From an uncultured Bacteroidales bacterium (GTDB lineage Bacteria > Bacteroidota > Bacteroidia > Bacteroidales > UBA932), in contig ONTQ01000001.1 in the NCBI GenBank assembly GCA_900320795.1, forward strand, positions 1 to 64,000: a stretch of 64,000 nucleotides of DNA. Reading direction: 5' to 3'. Both the position numbers and the translations under genes were made by a program. Each line of letters opens with the position of its first letter. Position 1 is the stretch's first letter. The notes below the pieces were generated by a model. The model made no database searches. It was given only the letters and a program-made list of their open reading frames with translations, and was not told the DNA's origin. Below, piece by piece: positions 54,002-61,938 of the stretch.

Positions 54002-55944
54002 ATTTTCTTCAGTACGATGGTGCTCTTATAGACGTTGCAAAGGTGCTCCCAGAAGACCTTGAGGTCGGCATAATTCTCGGGGAGAATCATCATGTCCTTG
54101 TTCTGGAACTGGAATTGGACCTGAATCCCGCGGGCTCCCATCCGTGCGCACTGGAGGCGGAAATAGAGATTGGCGCTGCCGCATTTGACGGTTGCATCCT
54201 CTGGAAGTTGCTCTACTTCAAATCCTTCCGGAATCTCCAGATTGTAGCGGTAGTTGATGTTTTCGGCATAGGGGAACTCCACCGGAGTATAGCGCACGGG
54301 GCTGGAGAAAGCCTGCTGCGAATGGAAACTGTTCAGGAAAGGATGCACGTAGATGCGGCCCTGCGCGGTCTGGTGCTCCCTCTCGTAATCGAATTGCAGC
54401 CGGGCCGATGAGCCATAAGCCTCCTTGTCATATTGGAAATCAGTTATTTCCAACTGTCCGTCTTTTTCCAGTTCGGAAATATATTCCTCATCCTTGGAGA
54501 ACGAACGGGCGTACTCTTTGAGGGAACAGGAGGCTTCCCCATAGGCCACCTCTTTCCGCTTGCCCACCGCCAGAGCGGAGGCATCCAGGCTTTCCTGGAC
54601 GACGATGGATGTGAGGTTCTTCCCCAGGGACTGGAGGTCCACCCAGGCGGGGCTCCCGTCCATGGGATAAAGCCGGGCGTTATCCACTATCAACCCTTCT
54701 CCCAGCACATTCAGGTAGCCGTCGGGTGACGCGGCGTCATAATAGTAGGATGTCCCGGTTCCGTTCTGGATGCAGAGGATGAGCCGGTCAAAGGCATCCA
54801 TCTTCACATGGGACTGAATCAGGATTCCTTTTTCCCTGCTGCGCACCAGCACAGGGTCGGCCTGGATGTCTGCGGCACGCAGTACACTGGCCATCAGGCC
54901 GTTGATGGAGGCGGCATCCGAACTGCCTTCCTTGAGCATTTGGGAGGCCGGCTTGGGAACGAAGCCGGTGTTTTTGTTCCATTTAACCTTTTCCAGAATG
55001 GCCTCCCGGAGGGCGACCACCTTTTCTTCCAGCGTCTCCCCTTTGTCCAGGGCCGGTTTGAGTTCATCGATAACCTTGCCCTTCGCGTGACATTCCTTGA
55101 AGATTTCCGATTTCCGGATCAGGTCATCTACGGAGGACCAGTTATCGGCAAAAGACTGTGCGCTGAAGCCGGGAATCACGATGGATCGGAGCGAGTAACT
55201 GGCGGCGGCATAGAACTGGTCCCGGCAGTAGGAAAAACTTTCCTCCGGAAGGGCCGGCATATCGTATAGCACATAGGAGTCCCGGTATAACTGGTAATGC
55301 ATGTCTCCCAGCATCCGGTCGTTGGAATCGCGCTTGAAAACGGGCTGCCTGGTTCCGCGGACCTGGCGGCTGAAATCCAGATATTGGAGACAGTCCACAT
55401 CGGCCTCCAGCCAGTTGATGGGAATCTCCTGCTGGAAGAAGACATCTTCCAGTTCCGCATAGTTGGCGCTGTTGAAGGTATAGGAAATCTCCACTACGGA
55501 GCCCACTTTTACATCCGGGGCCGAGAAGGAAACCTTTCGAACGCCTTCCGTCACCAGTTCGTCGAAGATGTACTTGCGTGCCAGTTTGGTACTCACCACC
55601 TTGCCGTCCTCCAGGTTATGGGTGACAACCTTGATGTTGAATACCGATTCCCCTTTGTCGGCATGGGGGATGCTGAAATCGGCATAAGATTTCCCGTCTT
55701 CCTTCAGGATTTTGATGCGGCTGTACGCATTGACGGTCTTGTTGATTTCTCCCACGTTGTTGAAGTCGATACACACGTAGGTATAGTCGTAAAGGACTAC
55801 GGCCGATGCGGTGGTGTCCGGCTCATATCGGGCGAGGGCTACTTCTTCCGGGGAAACTTTTCCTTCCCGTTTGTCCAGTTTGATGTGCTGCGCATAGGCT
55901 AAAGGGGCGACCAGCAGCAAAATAAAGATAAGAGCCTGTTTCAT
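53998..55944 (-). CDS. Exported DUF3857 paralogue lacking the catalytic cysteine
   Basis: A 648-residue paralogue of the following gene, with signal peptide MKQALIFILLLVAPLAYA. The DUF3857 domain covers residues about 20-260. At the position of GDCKGLSNYL the sequence is GSSDAASINGLMASVLRAAD, so the catalytic cysteine is missing and the domain is probably not a transglutaminase. It may bind or scaffold, perhaps with its active neighbour. It lies 37 bases after the methyltransferase gene, in the same direction. Confidence 0.84.
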   Translation of the reverse strand: MKQALIFILLLVAPLAYAQHIKLDKREGKVSPEEVALARYEPDTTASAVVLYDYTYVCIDFNNVGEINKTVNAYSRIKILKEDGKSYADFSIPHADKGESVFNIKVVTHNLEDGKVVSTKLARKYIFDELVTEGVRKVSFSAPDVKVGSVVEISYTFNSANYAELEDVFFQQEIPINWLEADVDCLQYLDFSRQVRGTRQPVFKRDSNDRMLGDMHYQLYRDSYVLYDMPALPEESFSYCRDQFYAAASYSLRSIVIPGFSAQSFADNWSSVDDLIRKSEIFKECHAKGKVIDELKPALDKGETLEEKVVALREAILEKVKWNKNTGFVPKPASQMLKEGSSDAASINGLMASVLRAADIQADPVLVRSREKGILIQSHVKMDAFDRLILCIQNGTGTSYYYDAASPDGYLNVLGEGLIVDNARLYPMDGSPAWVDLQSLGKNLTSIVVQESLDASALAVGKRKEVAYGEASCSLKEYARSFSKDEEYISELEKDGQLEITDFQYDKEAYGSSARLQFDYEREHQTAQGRIYVHPFLNSFHSQQAFSSPVRYTPVEFPYAENINYRYNLEIPEGFEVEQLPEDATVKCGSANLYFRLQCARMGARGIQVQFQFQNKDMMILPENYADLKVFWEHLCNVYKSTIVLKKI

Positions 55945-55981
55945 ATCATAAAGGGGATTGTCGTAACAAAACAGTGAGGCG

Positions 55982-56929
55982 CTATCGTTTGAGCCTTACG
56001 AAAATGCTAAGCGGCAGCACTTTGCCGAAGGTGTCATTGAAGGCCAGTTCTCCGGAAGTCATTTCGCGGAACTGGCTTTTGAAAGCTTCCCGCACCACGG
56101 TTTCTCCGAGGGCGGCGCTGTAGCCGTTGGAGTAGAGGTTGAGGACCATGAAGGCTTCCCTTTCGCTCAGGATGGCCGACACATTCTGCAGCAGGCCGAA
56201 CAGGAGTTCGTCCAGTTTCCACTTCTCGCCGTCCGGGCCATGCCCGTAGGCCGGCGGGTCCAGGATGATGCCGTCGTATTTGTTCCCCCGCCTGGCCTCG
56301 CGCCTGGCAAACTTGAGGGCGTCTTCCACCACCCAGCGGATGCCGTCCAGGCCGCTGCGCTCCATGTTCTCGCGAGCCCATGTAACTACTTGACGGACAG
56401 AGTCCAGATGCGTGACATCGGCCCCGGCGCACTTGGCGGCGAGGGAGGCGGCTCCGGTGTAGGCAAAGAGGTTGAGCACCTTGGGAGCGGGGAGGCCGTT
56501 GGCCTTGTGGATGCGCACCAGGCGCGCGGTTTCCCGGTAGATGAATTCCCAGTTGGGGGCCTGTTCGGGGAACACGCCCACGTGCTTGAAGGAGGTGAGA
56601 CCCAGCCTCAGGGACAGGTGAAGGTCGCTGGCGGCGTGGGTTTCGGGGTCCGGCTCTCCGTTATAGGCGATGCTCCACTGGTCTTCCATTTTCTTGGAGC
56701 GTTCCCAGGTGCCGCTGTCTTCCTTGCCGGCCTTGCCGAAGCCTGCTCCGGGCTTGAACGTCACATGGCTCAGGCGTTTCCACTCCGTCTCCGGAAGGGA
56801 AGGGTCCCAGAGGGCCTTCGGCTCGGGGCGACGGAGGATGTATTTGCCGAAACGCTCCAGTTTTTCTCCCCGGCCACTGTCCAGGAGTTCATAGTCTTTC
56901 CAATATTGTGCAGGGAATTCGACAGCCAT
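55982..56929 (-). CDS. Class I SAM-dependent methyltransferase (RlmI-related)
   Basis: A 315-residue cytoplasmic enzyme. The SAM-binding motif is VLNLFAYTGAASLAAKCAGADVTHLD, and the catalytic motif IILDPPAYGHGPDG resembles those of nucleic acid base methyltransferases of the RlmI/COG1092 group. The N-terminal 110 residues form a beta-rich domain that may bind RNA; no PUA domain is obvious. The target is unknown. It shares a divergent promoter region with pgk and may be co-transcribed with the two DUF3857 genes. Confidence 0.82.
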   Translation of the reverse strand: MAVEFPAQYWKDYELLDSGRGEKLERFGKYILRRPEPKALWDPSLPETEWKRLSHVTFKPGAGFGKAGKEDSGTWERSKKMEDQWSIAYNGEPDPETHAASDLHLSLRLGLTSFKHVGVFPEQAPNWEFIYRETARLVRIHKANGLPAPKVLNLFAYTGAASLAAKCAGADVTHLDSVRQVVTWARENMERSGLDGIRWVVEDALKFARREARRGNKYDGIILDPPAYGHGPDGEKWKLDELLFGLLQNVSAILSEREAFMVLNLYSNGYSAALGETVVREAFKSQFREMTSGELAFNDTFGKVLPLSIFVRLKR

Positions 56930-56933
56930 AACA

Positions 56934-56964
56934 TTTGAATTTTATGCAAAGATAGTTAAATTTG
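56934..56964. promoter_or_regulatory. Promoter of pgk with overlapping divergent element
   Basis: TTTG (56934-56937), exactly 19 bases, then TAAATTTG (56957-56964), a near-ideal Bacteroidota promoter for pgk. Within the spacer, CAAAGATA (56947-56954) is a minus-strand TATCTTTG facing the methyltransferase gene. Confidence 0.82.
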
Positions 56965-56996
56965 CAGACTGGAATACAATTTAAAGCTATATATCC

Positions 56997-58250
56997 ATGC
57001 AACAATTCATTGACAAGTACGACTTCAAAGGCAAGAAAGCCATCGTACGCGTAGATTTCAACGTCCCCCTCAACGAAAATTTCGAAATCACGGACGACAC
57101 CCGTATCCGCCGTGCCATGCCCACCCTTAAAAAGGTGCTTGCAGAAGGTGGTTCCCTCATCATCATGTCCCATCTGGGCCGTCCCAAGAAAGTGGATCCC
57201 AAGTTCTCCCTGAAGCACATTGTGGACCACGTGAGCGAATGCCTGGGCGTTCCCGTCCAGTTCGCCGAAGACTGCCAGAAAGCCAAGGCCCAGGCCGATG
57301 CCCTGAAGCCCGGTGAGGCACTCCTCCTGGAGAACCTCCGCTTCTATGCCGAGGAAGAAGGCAAGCCGCGCGGCCTCGCCGAGGATGCCACCGACGAGGA
57401 AAAGAAAGCCGCCAAGGCTGCCGTGAAGGCTTCCCAGAAGGAGTTCGTCAAAACCCTCGCCTCTTATGCCGACTGCTACATCAACGACGCTTTCGGCACC
57501 GCCCACCGTGCGCATGGCTCCACCGCCCTCATTGCCGAGTACTTCCCCAATGACAAGATGTTCGGCTACCTGATGGAAGGCGAAATCAAGGCCATCGACA
57601 ATGTGCTCAAGAACGCCCAGCGTCCCCTTACCGCCATCATCGGCGGCTCCAAGGTGAGTTCCAAACTGGCTGTCCTGAAGAACCTTGTGGGCAAAGTGGA
57701 CAACCTCATCATCGGCGGCGGCATGGGCTATACCTTCATCAAGGCCAAGGGCGGCAAGATCGGCCAGTCCCTGCATGAAGATGAACTCATCCCCGATGCA
57801 CTCGAAATCCTGGCCACCGCCAAGGAGAAAGGCGTAAACGTGTACCTGTCCATCCAGACCGTTGCCGGTCAGGCCTTTGACAACGATACGCCTCGGCAGA
57901 TCTTCGATACCGACAATATCGCCGAAGACTGGGAAGGCATGGATGCCGCTCCCAAGACCCTCGAGGCCTGGACGAAAGTCATCCTCGCTTCCAAGACCAT
58001 CCTCTGGAACGGCCCCGTGGGCGTTTTCGAACTTCCCAACTTCGCCAAGGGTACCCTTCAGATAGCGGAAGACCTGGCCGAAGCCACCAAGAATGGTGCC
58101 TACACCCTCGTCGGTGGTGGCGACTCCGTGGCTGCCGTTACCCAGATGGGCTATGCCGACAAGGTGAGTTACGTCTCCACCGGCGGCGGCGCCATGCTGG
58201 AAGCCATTGAAGGCAAAGTCCTCCCCGGCATCGCCGCCATCCAGGACTAA
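56997..58250 (+). CDS. pgk: Phosphoglycerate kinase
   Basis: A 417-residue glycolytic enzyme making ATP from 1,3-bisphosphoglycerate. It shows [23 protein letters not shown], the nucleotide-domain segment [22 protein letters not shown] region (here [14 protein letters not shown]), [15 protein letters not shown] and [13 protein letters not shown]. With enolase and pfkA it is the third glycolytic gene in the window, though they are not linked in one operon. It has its own strong promoter and a perfect terminator. Confidence 0.97.
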   Translation: MQQFIDKYDFKGKKAIVRVDFNVPLNENFEITDDTRIRRAMPTLKKVLAEGGSLIIMSHLGRPKKVDPKFSLKHIVDHVSECLGVPVQFAEDCQKAKAQADALKPGEALLLENLRFYAEEEGKPRGLAEDATDEEKKAAKAAVKASQKEFVKTLASYADCYINDAFGTAHRAHGSTALIAEYFPNDKMFGYLMEGEIKAIDNVLKNAQRPLTAIIGGSKVSSKLAVLKNLVGKVDNLIIGGGMGYTFIKAKGGKIGQSLHEDELIPDALEILATAKEKGVNVYLSIQTVAGQAFDNDTPRQIFDTDNIAEDWEGMDAAPKTLEAWTKVILASKTILWNGPVGVFELPNFAKGTLQIAEDLAEATKNGAYTLVGGGDSVAAVTQMGYADKVSYVSTGGGAMLEAIEGKVLPGIAAIQD

Positions 58251-58297
58251 GCGCCCTTCGCGTGGCCGCTAAGTCCCTGAACAATAGTCAATTATAT

Positions 58298-58332
58298 AGT
58301 ATTCCTCGTTCAAAAATTGAACGAGGAATACT
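58298..58332. terminator. Bidirectional terminator between pgk and lgt
   Basis: Perfect 16-bp arms (AGTATTCCTCGTTCAA at 58298-58313 and its complement at 58317-58332) around an AAA loop, between convergent genes. Confidence 0.9.
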
Positions 58333-58371
58333 GTTTAAATACGGGAGAGTCAATTACTTTGCTGTCACGCG

Positions 58372-59256
58372 TTATTGCTCGAGGGAATGGGCGAAGTGGG
58401 TGGGGTCTTTTTTCTGCGGCGTTTTTTCCGGATGGACGGCCGCGGCGGGGATTTTTTTCACATAGGCATAGACCAGGAAGCCGATGCCCAGCAGAACGAA
58501 CGGGATGCTGAGGAGCTGCCCCATGTTGAGGACCATGTCCTGCTCGAATTCTACCTGCGGGTTCTTCACGAATTCGATGAGGAAACGGCTGCCGAAGCAT
58601 ACGATGAGGAAAAGACCCACGAAGGTGCCGCGATACAGTTTGTCCAGTTTTTTCCAATACAGCCACATGAGCACGATACCCAGCAGGAGGTAGGTGCCTC
58701 CTTCATACAGTTGGGTGGGATGGCAGGGGACGGTTTCTCCGTTGCGCTGGAAGATGAATCCCCAGGGAAGAGGGGTGGGGCCACCGTAAATCTCTGAATT
58801 GAAGAGGTTTCCCAGACGGATGAAACAGGCTGCGAAAGCGACCGGAATAACCAGGTGGTCCAGCACCCAGACATAGTCGAAGTCGTTCTTCTTGCCATAC
58901 TTGTTGGCGTACCACCAGATGCCCAGGAGGAGGGCGATGGTGCCGCCATGGCTGGCGAGGCCGCCTTTCCAGGGCATGAAGATTTCCCAGAAGCCCTGCC
59001 AACTGCCCAGATAATAGTCTGGCTGATAGAAGAGGCAGTGCCCCAAACGGGCGCCTACGATGGTGCAGATAAGGAGCATATACAGCATGGGATCCAGGAG
59101 GCTCTCGCTGATTTTTTCCCGACGGAAGAAACTGCGCATGATGTACCAGCCCAGGATGAACCCGCTGACAAACAAGACCGAATACCACCTGAGCTCAATG
59201 CTGCCAAGGTGGAAGATGACGGGGTCTACGTTCCAATTGACTACCAAATATTCCAT
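58372..59256 (-). CDS. lgt: Prolipoprotein diacylglyceryl transferase
   Basis: A 294-residue inner-membrane enzyme that attaches diacylglycerol to lipobox cysteines, needed for the lipoproteins seen in this window. About seven helices are predicted. Conserved positions are IRLGNLFNSEIYG (Lgt signature with catalytic Arg and Asn), GGLASHGG and RFLIEFVK. The start at 59256 gives the N-terminus MEYLVVNWNVDPVIF, with a TATCTTTG promoter element six bases upstream. The C-terminal tail is charged. Confidence 0.95.
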   Translation of the reverse strand: MEYLVVNWNVDPVIFHLGSIELRWYSVLFVSGFILGWYIMRSFFRREKISESLLDPMLYMLLICTIVGARLGHCLFYQPDYYLGSWQGFWEIFMPWKGGLASHGGTIALLLGIWWYANKYGKKNDFDYVWVLDHLVIPVAFAACFIRLGNLFNSEIYGGPTPLPWGFIFQRNGETVPCHPTQLYEGGTYLLLGIVLMWLYWKKLDKLYRGTFVGLFLIVCFGSRFLIEFVKNPQVEFEQDMVLNMGQLLSIPFVLLGIGFLVYAYVKKIPAAAVHPEKTPQKKDPTHFAHSLEQ

Positions 59257-59262
59257 AGGCCA

Positions 59263-59270
59263 CAAAGATA
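59263..59270 (-). promoter_or_regulatory. Promoter -7 element of lgt
   Basis: Plus-strand CAAAGATA is minus-strand TATCTTTG, six bases before the start codon. A second possible element (CAAAAATA) lies at 59272-59279. Confidence 0.6.
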
Positions 59271-59364
59271 ACAAAAATAATGCGGAACAGCGGGTTGTCG
59301 GCCTGAAATTGCGGGATTTTAAAATAATTTCAAATCCAACCATGGATAGGCGTAATTTTTGTAG

Positions 59365-59372
59365 TAAATTTG
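59365..59372 (+). promoter_or_regulatory. Promoter -7 element of the efflux operon
   Basis: TAAATTTG, 22 bases before the ATG at 59395. A clear -33 TTTG at the usual spacing was not found. Confidence 0.55.
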
Positions 59373-59394
59373 CAACTTATTATTGTTGGTTAGT

Positions 59395-60906
59395 ATGCAA
59401 ATAAAACAATTGATGCTGGCGCTTCTGCTGCTTATCCCTTCGGCAGCATGGGCACAGTACCAGGGAACGGAACGTCCCGTGACAGACACGGCCCTGGTCA
59501 TCAGCCTGGACGATGCGCTCAAGATAGCCCTTTCGGAAAACACCTCCGTCAAAGTGGCCGATATGGAAATCCAGCGGCAGAAGTATGCCCAAAAGGGAGC
59601 ATACGGTGCTCTTTTCCCGCAGATCAGCGCTTCCGGTATGTACAGTTATGCCATCCAGAAGCAGAAAGTGTTCTTCGGGTCTGATGACAACAACGGCTCC
59701 GGTTCTTCCGGCGGCGGCATGGCTTCCATGATGGCCGGCCTGATGGACCCCATCATGTATTACATCGAACAGTTGTATGTGGCCACCGGTACGCCGTTCA
59801 TCCCCTATGTTCCCGAACCCAGTGAAGAAACCACCACTTCCAGCAGCGACCCCATCGAGATGGGCCGCCGCAATCAGGTGCAGTTCGGCATCAGCGCCTC
59901 CATGCCGCTGGTGAACCTCCAGTTGTGGGAGAGCCTCCGTATCACCGGAGACCAGGTGGAGCTGGCCGTGGAAAAGGCCCGTGAGTCGCGTCTGGGAACG
60001 GTGGCTTCCGTGAAGCAGGCGTATTTCGCCGTCCTCATGGCCAAAGCCTCCTATGAGGTGTACAACGCCGTTTTCGAGAATGCTGCCCACAACCTCAAAC
60101 TCACCGAGAGCAGATACCATGTGCAGAAGGCGTCGGAGATGGATTTGGCCCGTGCCAAGAGTACGTATGCCGCTGCCATTCCCAACGTCTATAATGCCGA
60201 GAACTCCATCCGCCTGGGTCTTTGGCAGCTCAAGGCCGTCATGGGACTGGACCTGGACCGCGCCATCGACGTACAGGGCCGTCTGTCCGACTATACCGGG
60301 CATATGTTCTACGACATCAACGAGGCCGAGGAGGCTACGCTGGACCGCAACTCCCAGATGCAGCAGCTGGCCATCCAGGCCGAAACGCTGGCCAGGCAGA
60401 TCCGCATGCAGCAGTACGCCTATGTCCCGACCCTGAACATGCAGCTCTCATACAACTACTACACCCAGAGTGACAAGTTCAATCTGAGCCAGTGGAAGTG
60501 GCTGCCGTCCAGTACCATGGTATTCTCGCTCACCATCCCTATCTTCTCCGGCGGCCAGCGCTACCACACCATCCGGCAGACCCGCGTCCAGGCCGACGAA
60601 CTGGACCTCCAGCGCAAGAACACCGAGCGCCAGCTCCGGATCGGCATCCGCCAGAGCCTTTCCACCATGGAAACGGCCATGCGGACGTACGATGCCGCTT
60701 CGGCCGCCCTCAAAAGCGCCGAGAAAGCCTACGACATCGCCTCCAAGAGTTACGAGGTGGGGAAGACCACGTTCACAGACCTGAACAACACCGAACTGAC
60801 CCTCACCCAGACCCGTCTGCAGCAGGTGCAGGCCATCTATAATTTTGTCATCGCCAAGGCCGGCCTGGAGCAGACGCTTGGTTACGATTTTACCGAAGAA
60901 AAATAA
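59395..60906 (+). CDS. TolC family outer-membrane efflux protein
   Basis: A 503-residue protein with signal peptide MQIKQLMLALLLLIPSAAWA. It has two internally related halves, each with strand and long coiled-coil helices (first ISLDDALKIALSENTSVKVADM, second RNSQMQQLAIQAETLARQIRM). The region around residues 95-150 is an unusual glycine/serine/methionine-rich insert (GSGSSGGGMASMM). The protein forms a trimeric channel for export. It is followed by the adaptor and RND pump genes, so it completes a tripartite system. The ATG at 59395 is chosen over a TTG upstream. Confidence 0.93.
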   Translation: MQIKQLMLALLLLIPSAAWAQYQGTERPVTDTALVISLDDALKIALSENTSVKVADMEIQRQKYAQKGAYGALFPQISASGMYSYAIQKQKVFFGSDDNNGSGSSGGGMASMMAGLMDPIMYYIEQLYVATGTPFIPYVPEPSEETTTSSSDPIEMGRRNQVQFGISASMPLVNLQLWESLRITGDQVELAVEKARESRLGTVASVKQAYFAVLMAKASYEVYNAVFENAAHNLKLTESRYHVQKASEMDLARAKSTYAAAIPNVYNAENSIRLGLWQLKAVMGLDLDRAIDVQGRLSDYTGHMFYDINEAEEATLDRNSQMQQLAIQAETLARQIRMQQYAYVPTLNMQLSYNYYTQSDKFNLSQWKWLPSSTMVFSLTIPIFSGGQRYHTIRQTRVQADELDLQRKNTERQLRIGIRQSLSTMETAMRTYDAASAALKSAEKAYDIASKSYEVGKTTFTDLNNTELTLTQTRLQQVQAIYNFVIAKAGLEQTLGYDFTEEK

Positions 60907-60915
60907 AGAAGAGAT

Positions 60916-61938
60916 ATGAAAAAGAACTTTGCCTTCCTGGCCGTCCTTGTCACCGCCCTTTCCTGCGGTGGCAGCGGTTCCAACCAAGCCGGCGAAACGG
61001 CCGCCATCCCCGCAGCGGTGACTCCCAATGTGGAAGTGGCCGTGGCCCAGGCCCGAAACGTGCCCCAGGAAATCACGTACGCTTCTACGGTGGAAGCCTA
61101 TGCCGTGAACAATATCATGCCCCAGCAGGGCGGCCGCATCCGCAAGATCAACGTGGAAGTGGGGGACTATGTGTCCAAAGGCCAGGTGCTGGCCGAGATG
61201 GACCGTCTCCAGTTGGACCAGCTGGCCCTCCAGGTCCAAAACGATGAAATCGAGTACCAGCGCCTGAAGAGCCTTTACGAGGAAGGCGGTGTCTCCCAGA
61301 GCGATTTCGAAACCGCCGAACTGGGCTACAAAGTGCGCAAGACCAACTACCGGAACGTCGAGGAAAACACCATTCTGCGCAGTCCCATCACCGGTTTTGT
61401 GACGGCACGCAACTTCGACGCCGGCGACATGTTCGCCATGTCTGCGCCGCTGTTCACCGTCCAGCAGGTGGTTCCCGTGAAACTGCTTGTGGGCATTTCC
61501 GAAAGTGAATACGTCAAGGTGAAGAAGGGGGACCAGGTGACCCTTACCGTGGATGCCCTTCCCGGCCGCAGTTTCTCCGGCAAGGTGGGCAGGCTCTATC
61601 CGACCATCGACGCCGTCACCCATACCTTCAAGGCCGAAGTCGTGGTGAACAATGCCGACAAGGCCCTCCGTCCCGGCATGTACGCCCGCGTGACGGTGAA
61701 CTTCGGCGACCGCCGTTCCGTAGTGGTCCCCGACCAGTGTCTCGTAAAGCAGGAAGGCACCGGTACCCGCTTTATCTATGTGCTGCAGGCCGATGGCACC
61801 GTGAGCTATGTCCCGGTGAAGACAGGTCGCCACATGGGTACCGAGTATGAGATTACCGAAGGCCTTTCCGACGGGCAGACGGTTGTTGTTAAAGGCCAGG
61901 CCGCCCTCAAGGACGGCGTGAAGGTGAACGTGCTATGA
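60916..61938 (+). CDS. RND efflux periplasmic adaptor (HlyD/AcrA family) lipoprotein
   Basis: A 340-residue membrane fusion protein with a lipoprotein signal (MKKNFAFLAVLVTALSCGG). The lipoyl-like domain surrounds GGRIRKINVEVGDYVSKGQVLAEMD, a short helical hairpin covers about residues 100-150, and the beta-barrel and membrane-proximal domains follow (ILRSPITGFVTARNFDAGDM). It links TolC to the pump encoded next, overlapping that gene by four bases (ATGA). Confidence 0.94.
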   Translation: MKKNFAFLAVLVTALSCGGSGSNQAGETAAIPAAVTPNVEVAVAQARNVPQEITYASTVEAYAVNNIMPQQGGRIRKINVEVGDYVSKGQVLAEMDRLQLDQLALQVQNDEIEYQRLKSLYEEGGVSQSDFETAELGYKVRKTNYRNVEENTILRSPITGFVTARNFDAGDMFAMSAPLFTVQQVVPVKLLVGISESEYVKVKKGDQVTLTVDALPGRSFSGKVGRLYPTIDAVTHTFKAEVVVNNADKALRPGMYARVTVNFGDRRSVVVPDQCLVKQEGTGTRFIYVLQADGTVSYVPVKTGRHMGTEYEITEGLSDGQTVVVKGQAALKDGVKVNVL

